Source: Janthinobacterium sp. TB1-E2
GTDB lineage: Bacteria; Pseudomonadota; Gammaproteobacteria; Burkholderiales; Burkholderiaceae_D
Assembly (NCBI RefSeq): GCF_036885605.1
Contig: NZ_CP142523.1
Span: 2,294,001 to 2,358,000 of the forward strand
Length of the DNA stretch: 64,000 nt
Direction of reading: 5' to 3'
Under the pieces are notes generated by a model. That model was not told where the DNA came from, ran no database searches, and worked only from the letters and a program-made list of their open reading frames with translations. The translations under genes and the position numbers were made by a program. This document shows, piece by piece, positions 38,365-46,669 of this stretch (positions are counted from its first letter, which is position 1; every line of letters begins with the position of its first letter).

Positions 38365-39184
38365 AGGCAACCTCGGGCACGAGAAAGGCAAACGGGGTTG
38401 ACAGGGGCGGCAACTGGCCCAGCAAGCCGCAGTCGGCGCGCAAGGCCGTCAGCGCCTGCACTTGATCCACATCGACGGGCAAGTCGATTTCGCCAAAGAC
38501 GAGCTTGCCGTTGCGCGGCACGTGCGCGATGGCCGCATCCTGGCAGGCGAGAAAGGCGACGGCGTCGCGCCAGTTGCCGAACAGCGCTTGCCAGTCGGCA
38601 TCAAGGCCATGCTCAGCCGTGATGTCCGCCTGCACGTCGAGCAGCGGGGCGCTGCCGGCGCCGCTGGCAATACTGCAGCGGGCCTGCGTGGCCGTCACCT
38701 CATGCGTCATGCCGGCGGCCAGGTGCGTCGGCAAGATGTCGCTGAACAGCCGCGTGCCCAGCGCATGGGGCAAGCTGTCCATGATATTTTTCAAGAAATA
38801 CACGCAGGGCACGGCTGGCGCACCCGCTGGCGTGTGGTCCAGGTACAAGCGCCAGTTGCTCTGCAGCGGCGACGGCAGCAGCTTGCGTAAGGGACCGAGC
38901 AGGGACGGGCCGAAATGCCCGTGGCGGTAGGTCAGCACCGTGAATGGTGTCTTGCCGCCGCGTTGCCACAGGGTCACGCCCGCAGGCAGCAGCCGCTGCG
39001 CGGCCTCGGCGTCGACCAGCCAGCTCACGTAGACGACGTCGCGCACGTCGCTGTGCAGTGTCAGGAAGGGCAGGCGCGACATGACGGCCTGGCGCACCTT
39101 GGCAAAGCGCGTGCAATTGGCGAGCGCGGCAAAGAGCCGCCCCGGCCAGCCCGCGCGCGGGTGGCGGTAAATGTTGTCTTGCAA
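38336..39184 (-). CDS. DUF2071 family protein
   Basis: The protein (282 residues from a TTG start at 39184) matches the uncharacterised DUF2071/YqjF group: SDVRDVVYVSWLVDAEAAQRLLP near the front, TPFTVLTYRHGHFGP, and VPCVYFLKNIMDSLPHA. No signal peptide or membrane span is seen. The start is uncertain. An ATG at 39082 would give a 248-residue protein beginning MSRLPFLTL, but the upstream residues look protein-like. The biochemical role of the family is unknown to me. Confidence 0.75.
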   Translation of the reverse strand: MQDNIYRHPRAGWPGRLFAALANCTRFAKVRQAVMSRLPFLTLHSDVRDVVYVSWLVDAEAAQRLLPAGVTLWQRGGKTPFTVLTYRHGHFGPSLLGPLRKLLPSPLQSNWRLYLDHTPAGAPAVPCVYFLKNIMDSLPHALGTRLFSDILPTHLAAGMTHEVTATQARCSIASGAGSAPLLDVQADITAEHGLDADWQALFGNWRDAVAFLACQDAAIAHVPRNGKLVFGEIDLPVDVDQVQALTALRADCGLLGQLPPLSTPFAFLVPEVAFKALSERLL

Positions 39185-39246
39185 TTGGGAACTTTCAGAT
39201 GCGGTGATACAGGCGGACGGCGCCGCCTGCCGGAGACGCTGCGTGT

Positions 39247-40029
39247 TTACTGCATATGCCAGCCGTGGCTGACGACAATCGATTGGCCGCTCAGTGCCGT
39301 CGACGGGAACGCGGCCAGGAAGACGGCCGTTTGCGCCACGTCTTGCGTGGTGGTGAATTCGCCGTCGATGGTGTCTTTCAGCATCACTTTCTTGATCACG
39401 TCTTCTTCACTGATGTTCAGCTGGGCCGCCTGTTCGGGGATTTGCTTGTCGACCAGCGGCGTGCGCACGAAGCCCGGGCAGATGACGTTGGCGCGGATGC
39501 CGTCTTTCGCGCCTTCCTTGGCTACCACCTTGGCCAGGCCCAGCAAGCCGTGCTTGGCGGCCACGTAGGCGCTCTTGAACGGCGAGCCTTCGTGCGAGTG
39601 CACGGAACCCATGTAGATGATGGCGCCGCCGCGGCCCGCCTTGATCATTTCGCGCATGCAGGCGCGCGTGGTGAGGAAGGCGCCGTCCATGTGAATGGCC
39701 AGCATCTTTTTCCATTGCTCGAACGGGTAGTCGACGACGGGGCTGATGATCTGGATGCCCGCATTGCTGATCAGGATATCGATGCCGCCGAAGTGGGCCA
39801 CGGCATCGGCCACGCCCTTGTCGACCTGTTCTTCGCTCGAGACATCCATGGCGACGGAAAACGCCTGGCCGCCCGACTGCTTGATTTCCTCGGCCGTCTT
39901 GCTGGCCGCTTCCAGGACCAGGTCGGCGATGACGACCTTGGCGCCCTGTTTTGCGTATTCGATGGCCATTTCCTTGCCGATGCCACTGGCGGCGCCGGTA
40001 ATCAGTGCGACTTTGTCTTTGAGTTGCAT
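39247..40029 (-). CDS. bdhA: 3-hydroxybutyrate dehydrogenase (SDR)
   Basis: The 260-residue short-chain dehydrogenase oxidises (R)-3-hydroxybutyrate to acetoacetate with NAD+, a step in polyhydroxybutyrate use. It shows the Rossmann motif [12 protein letters not shown] (about 12-23), NAGIQ, catalytic Ser in [10 protein letters not shown], Tyr-x-x-x-Lys in YVAAKHGL, and the family-specific end [15 protein letters not shown] lies before the ATG at 40029. It lies downstream of an AraC-type gene on the same strand. Confidence 0.95.
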   Translation of the reverse strand: MQLKDKVALITGAASGIGKEMAIEYAKQGAKVVIADLVLEAASKTAEEIKQSGGQAFSVAMDVSSEEQVDKGVADAVAHFGGIDILISNAGIQIISPVVDYPFEQWKKMLAIHMDGAFLTTRACMREMIKAGRGGAIIYMGSVHSHEGSPFKSAYVAAKHGLLGLAKVVAKEGAKDGIRANVICPGFVRTPLVDKQIPEQAAQLNISEEDVIKKVMLKDTIDGEFTTTQDVAQTAVFLAAFPSTALSGQSIVVSHGWHMQ

Positions 40030-40121
40030 ATTAATCCTTTGCATTGCGGGTTGGAGTGATCGTGGAAAATCTGACTTTGCCAGTATAGCGAGAAAACGCG
40101 GTGTACATGCCCCGCGCACGT

Positions 40122-41183
40122 CTATGGGGCTTGCTGCCTGTCAAGGATTTCCTGCAGCCGCCATGCACCGGGATTGGTGCCCGCCCAGGTGCGAAACGCG
40201 TGGTTGAACGCGCTTTGTTCCTGGTAGCCGAGCAGGAAGGCGATGTCGACCAGCGACAAATGGGGCTCGCGCAGATAGTCGCGTGCCAGGCCGTATCTGG
40301 CCTGGTCCAGCAGGGCCTGGAAGCTGGTGCCCGCGTCGGCCAGCTTGCGCTGCAAGGTGCGCGGCGTCACGGCCAATGCGGCGGCAACGGTGGCCAGCCG
40401 CGCCGAGCCCTGGCGCAAGCCCGCCACGATGGCTGCATGCACTTGCGCGTCGATGGCGCCGCCAGTGTCCGTTTCAGCCTCGCGCTGCGCCAGCAACTGT
40501 TCCGCATGCTGGCACAGCACGGGGTAGAGGCTGACGTCGGCGTTCGGCACGGGCCAGTCCAGCAATTGCGCGTCGAAAGTGGCCGTGTTGGCACCCGCGC
40601 CAAAGGCGGGCAGGCTGCCCAGCACGCGCACGTATTCGTCGCGGTGGGCCGCGTGGCGCAGCAAGTCGCCGCCGCCATCGTGGGTGAATGCCAGTTTGGC
40701 CGGCGGCAGCGGCATGCCGGCCAGCCAGTCGCCGCTGACACGGATGCCGGCAAAGACGCTGTCGACCAGGTGCCGGCTGGCGCCCGGGTAGTTGCTGGTC
40801 CAGCGGTAGTGCGCGACGGCGCCATCGCGCTGCAGGGCCGACTGGCCCAGGTCGTGCGCCAGCCGTTCATAGCGGGCCGTCTGTTCCAGCACCTGGCCCA
40901 CGTTGCTGCAGCTGAGTAAGATCAAGCCATAGGCGCTGTACGTGCCCATGCGCACCCGCTGGCCCACGTGCAGGCCGAAATGCGCATCGCCCGCCAGCAT
41001 CGCGCCCGCATCGAGCAGGCGCACGTAGTCGCGCGCGGCCAGGCCGGGCGTGGACGCTTCCAGGCTGTGCGGCGCCACGCCGGCCGCTTGCGCCAGGGTG
41101 ACGCCATCGATGCCGTGCGCGCCGGCCGCTTCGAGCAGCGGCAGCAGATAGGCGCCGGCGACCCGGCCGTCAGTGCTTGTCAT
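40122..41183 (-). CDS. AraC-family regulator with arabinose-binding-like N-domain
   Basis: The 353-residue protein has the OruR/ArgR-like layout: an N-terminal PF12625-type sensing domain (about 10-200; [24 protein letters not shown]) and a C-terminal AraC helix-turn-helix (about 240-340; [20 protein letters not shown] and [22 protein letters not shown]). It is divergent from the AGPS-like operon with about 140 bases between starts, so I infer that it controls that operon, and perhaps the dehydrogenase downstream of it. No ligand can be assigned. Confidence 0.9.
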   Translation of the reverse strand: MTSTDGRVAGAYLLPLLEAAGAHGIDGVTLAQAAGVAPHSLEASTPGLAARDYVRLLDAGAMLAGDAHFGLHVGQRVRMGTYSAYGLILLSCSNVGQVLEQTARYERLAHDLGQSALQRDGAVAHYRWTSNYPGASRHLVDSVFAGIRVSGDWLAGMPLPPAKLAFTHDGGGDLLRHAAHRDEYVRVLGSLPAFGAGANTATFDAQLLDWPVPNADVSLYPVLCQHAEQLLAQREAETDTGGAIDAQVHAAIVAGLRQGSARLATVAAALAVTPRTLQRKLADAGTSFQALLDQARYGLARDYLREPHLSLVDIAFLLGYQEQSAFNHAFRTWAGTNPGAWRLQEILDRQQAP

Positions 41184-41322
41184 GATGGAACAATGCGATT
41201 GTCATGAAAAACCAATACCCTTCGTCTGTGGCGGCATATGCTATTGATCTAGCAAGAAAATCAGGCAAGAACAGTATAGCAAGCCGCCGTGGCGCGCAAC
41301 TGGCCGAATATAGGGGATGTCG

Positions 41323-42933
41323 ATGCAACGCTGGAATGGCTGGGGAGACGAGAGCATCACGTATGCGCTGAGCGGGGACGCGCTGGCGTTTTTGCGCGAG
41401 CGCCTGGGGCCTGGCAGCGGCATCGTCGATGCCACCTTCGACGACGCCTGCGCGCAAGTACCCGCTTCGCGCCTGGCGCCGCATCCGCTGATCGACACCC
41501 AGCCTGCCACGCGCGTGCGCCATGCGCTCGGCCAAAGCCTGCCCGACTGGTTCAAATTGCGCCATGGCCGCATCGGCGCGGTGCCCGATGGCGTGGCCTT
41601 TCCCGACAGCGCGCTGCAGGTGCGCCAGCTGCTCGCGTATGCGCGCCAGGCCTGCGTGGCCGTCATCCCGTATGGTGGCGGCACCAGCGTGGCCGGGCAT
41701 TTGACGGTAGCGGCGGGACCGCGCCCCGTGCTGTCGGTCAGCCTCGCGCGCCTGTGCGCGCTGGGCCACCTGGACCGCGAAGCGCAGCTGGCCACTTTCG
41801 GCGCGGGCGTGTATGGCCCCGACCTGGAAGCGCAGCTGCGCGCGCATGGCTACACGCTGGGCCACTATCCGCAGTCGTTCGAGTATTCGACCCTGGGCGG
41901 CTGGATCGCCACGCGCTCGTCGGGCCAGCAATCGTTGCGCTACGGCCGCATCGAGCAGCTGTTAGCGGGGGGCGAAGTGGAAACGCCGGCCGGCACCTTG
42001 CGCATCCCCACGTTTCCCGCTTCGGCGGCAGGCATCGACCTGCGCGAAATGGTGCTTGGCTCCGAAGGGCGGCTGGGCATCCTGACGCAGGCGACGGTGC
42101 GCGTCTCGCCGCTGCCGCCATACGAGGCGTTCCATGCCGTGTTCTTTGCGGATTGGGGCCCGGCGCAGGCGGCCGTGCGGGCGCTGGCCCAGTCGCGCCT
42201 GCCCTTGTGCATGCTGCGCCTGTCGAACGCCCTGGAAACGCAAACCATGCTGACCCTGGCCGGGCACAAGAAACTGGTGGGACTGCTGGAACGTTATTTG
42301 TCGCTGCGCGGCTGCGGCGACGGCAAGTGCATGCTGATGCTGGGCGTCAGCGGAGAGGAAAAACTGGCCCGTGCGGCCCTGCGCGGCGCCCTGGCGCTGG
42401 CGCGGCGGCATGGCGGCGTGCACGTGGGGCGGCACATGGGCGACAAATGGAAGCAGGGGCGTTTTCGCAACGTCTACCTGCGCAACGGCGCGTGGGAGCA
42501 CGGCTATGTGATCGACACGGTGGAGACGGCCGTCGACTGGCCCCGCGTGGCCCCGATGATGGCGGCGCTCGAGCAGGCGGGCGCCAATGCGCTGGCCGCG
42601 CATGGCGAGCAGGTGCACGCATACACGCATCTGTCGCATGTGTACGCGCAGGGCGCCAGCGTCTACACCACCTATGTGTATCGCTTGGCGGCCACGTATG
42701 AAGAAAACATGGCGCGCTGGCGTGCCCTGAAAGACGCGGCCGGCGCCGCCATTGTCGCCAACGGCGGCACCATCAGCCACCAGCACGGCGTGGGCACGGA
42801 CCACGCGCCGTGGCTGGCGGCCGAAAAGGGAGAGCTGGGCATCGCCGCCATGCGCGCGCTGCTGCGCCAGTTCGATCCGCAGGGCATGATGAATCCGGGC
42901 AAACTGCTGCCTGACGCGGGCAGCGGATTGTGA
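41323..42933 (+). CDS. FAD-binding oxidase, alkyldihydroxyacetonephosphate synthase-like
   Basis: The 536-residue flavoprotein belongs to the VAO/FAD_binding_4 family and most resembles AGPS. It opens MQRWNGWGDE, has the pyrophosphate loop VIPYGGGTSVAGHLTV, the segment HYPQSFEYSTLGGWIATRSS, and MVLGSEGRLGILT. The C-terminal ISHQHGVGTDH corresponds to the AGPS His-His-His loop, but with Gln in the middle. AGPS forms or exchanges glycerol ether bonds; simple oxidase activity is also possible. AGGGG six bases before the ATG at 41323 favours that start over 41317. The stop overlaps the next gene (GTGA). Confidence 0.85.
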   Translation: MQRWNGWGDESITYALSGDALAFLRERLGPGSGIVDATFDDACAQVPASRLAPHPLIDTQPATRVRHALGQSLPDWFKLRHGRIGAVPDGVAFPDSALQVRQLLAYARQACVAVIPYGGGTSVAGHLTVAAGPRPVLSVSLARLCALGHLDREAQLATFGAGVYGPDLEAQLRAHGYTLGHYPQSFEYSTLGGWIATRSSGQQSLRYGRIEQLLAGGEVETPAGTLRIPTFPASAAGIDLREMVLGSEGRLGILTQATVRVSPLPPYEAFHAVFFADWGPAQAAVRALAQSRLPLCMLRLSNALETQTMLTLAGHKKLVGLLERYLSLRGCGDGKCMLMLGVSGEEKLARAALRGALALARRHGGVHVGRHMGDKWKQGRFRNVYLRNGAWEHGYVIDTVETAVDWPRVAPMMAALEQAGANALAAHGEQVHAYTHLSHVYAQGASVYTTYVYRLAATYEENMARWRALKDAAGAAIVANGGTISHQHGVGTDHAPWLAAEKGELGIAAMRALLRQFDPQGMMNPGKLLPDAGSGL

Positions 42934-44498
42934 ACAGGGACGATTTGCCCGGCCTCCTGGCGCGCAAGTGGGACGTGCTGATCGTCGGCGGCGGCATCAC
43001 AGGCGCCGGCATCTTGCTGGAAGCGGCGCGGCGCGGTTTGACGGCGCTGCTGGTGGAGCAGCGCGATTTCGCCTGGGGCACGTCGAGCCGCTCCTCGAAG
43101 CTCGTGCATGGCGGCTTGCGCTATTTGAAGCAGGGCCAGTTCGCGCTGACGCGCGAATCGGTGCACGAGCGGGTAGCCTTGCTGACGGATGCGGCCGGGC
43201 TGGTCGAGCCGCAAGGATTTGCCTTTGGCGACTACACGGGCAGGAAACCGGGGCGGCGCCAGTTCATGCTGGGCCTGGCCATCTACGACATGATGGCGGG
43301 CCGGCGCGCGCGCCGCTATGTCGACGCGGCGGATTTCGCCATGCTGGCGCCGCATATCCGGCGCGACGGCCTGCAGGGCGGCATGCTGTACCAGGACGCG
43401 AAGACGGACGATGCGCGCCTGGTGCTGCGCGTGCTGCAGGAAGCGCGCCGCCATGGCGGCGTGGCCGTCAATTACCTGGGCGTGGCGTCCTTGCTGCGCG
43501 ACGGTGGCAAGGTCGCCGGCGCCACCTTGACCGATGCGCTCGATGGCAGGGCATTCACTGTGCGTGCGCGCCTGGTGATCAGCGCCACGGGCGCCTGGGC
43601 CGACGCCTTGCGCGGGCAAGTCGGAGAAACGCCGAAACTGCGGCCCCTGCGCGGCAGCCATCTGCTGCTGCCCGCCTGGCGGCTGCCGCTGGCGCAAGCC
43701 GTCAGCCTGATGCACCCGCATGATGGCCGCCCCGTGTTTGCCTATCCGTGGGAGGGTGTGACCCTGGTGGGCACCACCGATGTCGACCACGGCGCCAGCC
43801 TGGACGTGGAGCCGGCCATCACGCGCGGCGAACTTGCGTATCTGCTGGCCGCCTTGCAGTGGCAGTTCCCGCAACTGGCGCTGGGCGAAGGCGATGTGCT
43901 GGCCACGTTTGCCGGCGTGCGTCCCGTGATCGGCAGCGGCCAGCTTGACCCGTCGAAGGAAGCGCGCGAACATGCGCTATGGCTGGAAAACGGCTTGCTG
44001 ACGGTGGCGGGCGGCAAGCTGACGACGTTTCGGGTGATCGCCCTCGACGCATTGCGCCGCGCCGCGCCGCTGCTGCCGGGCTGGCAGGCGGATTTGCGGC
44101 CCTTGCCGATTTTCGATGCCACGCCACCGTTGTCGGGCAAGGCCCTGGCGCTAGATGCCGAACAGCGCGAACGGCTGCTGGGCCGTCATGGCGCGGGGGC
44201 GCAGGCGCTGTGCGATGCGGCGCACGATGGCGAACTGGCGCCGATTCCCGGCACGCAGACCCTGTGGGCGCAGCTGCGCTGGGGCGCGCGCATGGAAGAC
44301 GTGCAGCACCTGGACGACTTGCTGCTGCGGCGCACGCGCCTCGGTTTGCAGCTGGCCGGCGGCGCGCTTGCTATCATGCCGCGCCTGCGCGCCATCTGCC
44401 AGCGTGAACTGGGCTGGGACGACGCGCGCTGGGAAGAAGAGCAGCAGCGCTACCTGGCCCTGTGGCGCCGCCATTACAGCGTGCCGCAGGGTGAATGA
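42930..44498 (+). CDS. GlpD-like FAD-dependent glycerol-3-phosphate dehydrogenase
   Basis: The 522-residue protein has the GlpD fold: VLIVGGGITGAGILLEAARRG for FAD binding, WGTSSRSSKLVHGGLRYL, GTTDVDHGA, and the late VAGGKLTTFRVIA. GlpD-type enzymes oxidise sn-glycerol 3-phosphate to dihydroxyacetone phosphate at the inner membrane. Being in an operon with an AGPS-like enzyme and an FGGY kinase, it may act on a glycerol phosphate derivative instead. It starts with GTG overlapping the upstream stop and ends overlapping the next ATG by four bases. Confidence 0.88.
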   Translation: MNRDDLPGLLARKWDVLIVGGGITGAGILLEAARRGLTALLVEQRDFAWGTSSRSSKLVHGGLRYLKQGQFALTRESVHERVALLTDAAGLVEPQGFAFGDYTGRKPGRRQFMLGLAIYDMMAGRRARRYVDAADFAMLAPHIRRDGLQGGMLYQDAKTDDARLVLRVLQEARRHGGVAVNYLGVASLLRDGGKVAGATLTDALDGRAFTVRARLVISATGAWADALRGQVGETPKLRPLRGSHLLLPAWRLPLAQAVSLMHPHDGRPVFAYPWEGVTLVGTTDVDHGASLDVEPAITRGELAYLLAALQWQFPQLALGEGDVLATFAGVRPVIGSGQLDPSKEAREHALWLENGLLTVAGGKLTTFRVIALDALRRAAPLLPGWQADLRPLPIFDATPPLSGKALALDAEQRERLLGRHGAGAQALCDAAHDGELAPIPGTQTLWAQLRWGARMEDVQHLDDLLLRRTRLGLQLAGGALAIMPRLRAICQRELGWDDARWEEEQQRYLALWRRHYSVPQGE

Positions 44499-44839
44499 AA
44501 ACCATAAAAAAGGAGAGCATCATCGACACCATCCTGTTTGGCCAGCCCCTGGAACTGGGCGACGCGCGCATCACCTACGACAGCCTGTCGCCGCTGGACT
44601 TGCGCCAGAGCGTGGACGTCCTCGTCGACGACCTGGGCGAAGACCTGCTACAAATCACGTGCGCGAATGGCGACATCGTCGACGTGGGCTGGTATCCGGC
44701 ATGGAACGAACAGGGACGCTTGCGCGTGGTGGCCGTGCGGGGCCAGGACTGGGAAGCGCCGGTCTTCAGCGCGCGGCCGGACAAGGATCCGCAAGCGCTG
44801 CTGGCCGCGCTGCGCGCTGCGCTGGCCAGCCTGGCATAA
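44495..44839 (+). CDS. Unknown 114-residue protein in the AGPS-GlpD operon
   Basis: The small soluble protein is mostly beta strand by eye (ARITYDSLSPL, LLQITCANGDIVDVGWYPAWN, GRLRVVAVRG) and ends in a short helix. There is no signal peptide, and one cysteine. I do not recognise a family. It overlaps the GlpD-like gene (ATGA) and is three bases from the kinase start, so it is made with them and likely serves the same pathway, perhaps as an accessory subunit. An AAGGAG at 44508-44513 lies inside the gene with no start after it. Confidence 0.75.
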   Translation: MKTIKKESIIDTILFGQPLELGDARITYDSLSPLDLRQSVDVLVDDLGEDLLQITCANGDIVDVGWYPAWNEQGRLRVVAVRGQDWEAPVFSARPDKDPQALLAALRAALASLA

Positions 44840-44842
44840 GCT

Positions 44843-46420
44843 ATGGCCAGCGCAGCCGGCCCCGGGCCGTACATTCTCGCCATCGACAATGGCACGCAAA
44901 GCGTGCGCGCGCTGCTGTTCGACCGCGATGGCAATCTGGCGGCAAAGGCGCAAGTGTTCCTCGAAGCGTACTATTCCGATCACCCCGGCTGGGCCGAGCA
45001 TGACGCCGACGGCTACTGGCAAGCCGTGTGCGCAGCGTGCCAGCAGCTGTGGCGCGGCACGGACATCAATAAATCCTTGGTGGCCGGCGTGGCCGTGACG
45101 ACGCAGCGCGGCACGGTCGTCAACGTGGATGAAGAGGGCCAGCCCTTGCGGCCCGCCATCACCTGGCTGGACCAGCGCAGCACGCGCGACATTCCCCCGC
45201 TGGCGCCATGGTGGCGCGCCGCCTTCCGCGCCACGCGCCTCGACGGCACGATCACGTACTTTCGCCGCGAGGCCGAGATCAACTGGATCAGCGCGCACCA
45301 GCCCGACGTCTGGCGCCGCACGCACAAATTCCTGCTGCTGTCGGGCTTTTTGAACCACCGCCTCTGCGGAAAATACATCGATTCGACGGGCTCGCAAGTG
45401 GCGTACATCCCGTTCGACTACAAGCGCCATGCGTGGGCCGGGCGCTTCGACTGGAAGTGGCAGGCGCTGGCAATTCAACGCTCGATGCTGCCGGAACTGG
45501 TGGCGCCGGGCACGCGAATGGGCGCCATCACGGCATCGGCCGCCGCGGCGACGGGCATCCTGGAAGGCACGCCCTTGCTGGCGGCCGCCGCCGACAAGGC
45601 CTGCGAAGTGCTGGGCGCCGGCTGCGTCGAACCGCACGTGGCCTGTCTGAGTTACGGCACCACGGCCACCATCAATACGACCAACCGCAAGTACGTGGAA
45701 GTGACGCGCTTCATTCCGCCGTATCCGGCCGCCATGCCGGGCGCCTACAGCACGGAAGTGCAGATTTTCCGCGGCTACTGGATGGTCAACTGGTTCAAGG
45801 AGCAGTTCGGCGACCGCGAACGGGCGGCGGCGGCCGAAGATGGCACGGGCTTGTCCGCCGAAGCCTTGTTCGACCGCCTGGTCGACGCCGTGCCGCCCGG
45901 TTCCATGGGCCTGATGCTGCAGCCGTACTGGAGTCCCGGCATCAAGGTGCCGGGGCCGGAAGCGAAGGGCGCCATGATCGGTTTTGGCGACGTGCACACG
46001 CGCGCGCACATCTACCGCGCCATTCTCGAAGGCCTCGCGTATGCGCTGCGCGAAGGCAAGGAGCGCATCGAGCGGCGCAGCGGCATCGCGATCACGGAGC
46101 TGCGCATCGCGGGCGGTGGTTCGCAAAGCGACGCCGCCATGCAGCTGACGGCCGACATCTTCGGCTTGCCGGCCGCGCGCGCCCACGTGTATGAAAGTTC
46201 GGGCCTGGGCGCGGCCATCGCCGCCAGCGTGGGTCTGGGCTGGCACGCGGATTTCCCCGCCGCCGTGCAGGCGATGACGCGCAAGGGCAAGGTATTCCAG
46301 CCCCATCCCGAGCACCGCAAGATCTACGAGCAGCTGTATCGGCGCGTGTACCAGAAGATGTATGCGCGGCTGCAGCCCCTGTACCGCGAGATCGCCGACA
46401 TCACCGGCTATCCGGAATAG
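44843..46420 (+). CDS. FGGY-family carbohydrate kinase
   Basis: The 525-residue kinase has the actin-like ATPase phosphate-1 motif ILAIDNGTQSVRALLFD, a middle TTQRGTVVNVDEEG, the adenosine region ELRIAGGGSQSDAAMQLTADI and a C-terminal domain. FGGY kinases phosphorylate glycerol, pentuloses, hexuloses or polyols. The substrate is open here; glycerol-like compounds fit the GlpD-like neighbour. It is the last gene of the four-gene operon, three bases after the 114-residue gene. A Fur box follows within 20 bases of its stop. Confidence 0.9.
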   Translation: MASAAGPGPYILAIDNGTQSVRALLFDRDGNLAAKAQVFLEAYYSDHPGWAEHDADGYWQAVCAACQQLWRGTDINKSLVAGVAVTTQRGTVVNVDEEGQPLRPAITWLDQRSTRDIPPLAPWWRAAFRATRLDGTITYFRREAEINWISAHQPDVWRRTHKFLLLSGFLNHRLCGKYIDSTGSQVAYIPFDYKRHAWAGRFDWKWQALAIQRSMLPELVAPGTRMGAITASAAAATGILEGTPLLAAAADKACEVLGAGCVEPHVACLSYGTTATINTTNRKYVEVTRFIPPYPAAMPGAYSTEVQIFRGYWMVNWFKEQFGDRERAAAAEDGTGLSAEALFDRLVDAVPPGSMGLMLQPYWSPGIKVPGPEAKGAMIGFGDVHTRAHIYRAILEGLAYALREGKERIERRSGIAITELRIAGGGSQSDAAMQLTADIFGLPAARAHVYESSGLGAAIAASVGLGWHADFPAAVQAMTRKGKVFQPHPEHRKIYEQLYRRVYQKMYARLQPLYREIADITGYPE

Positions 46421-46438
46421 CTAGTTATTAAATCGTAT

Positions 46439-46453
46439 TGCGAATCATTCGCA
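46439..46453. promoter_or_regulatory. Fur box upstream of the TonB-dependent receptor
   Basis: TGCGAATCATTCGCA is a perfect 7-1-7 palindrome matching the Fur pattern TGATAAT-N-ATTATCA at five of seven positions in each arm. It lies 217 bases before the receptor start, with an AT-rich ATATATGATG just after it as a possible -10 region. Confidence 0.75.
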
Positions 46454-46669
46454 TCCGATATATGATGTGTTCCGCATTTCACTAAGGCAACTTATCCCGG
46501 TGACTGCAGTGCGCCGCCGGCCATGCGCCGGCGGCGTGTCCGCGCGGGCAGAGTTCCGCCACAACGCTTCCTTCAACGCCGCCGCTTGATCGTGCACCGC
46601 TGTCCTCTGCCCCTGCATTTTTTCATTCCACAAGCATCGAGCAGCAAGCAAACCCAGGCAAGGATAGCG

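Noticed and set aside
44843..46420. FGGY kinase considered as the missing xylulokinase of the polyol cluster.
   Set aside because: It is about 16 kb away and coupled to a different operon, so the link is weaker than with the GlpD-like gene.
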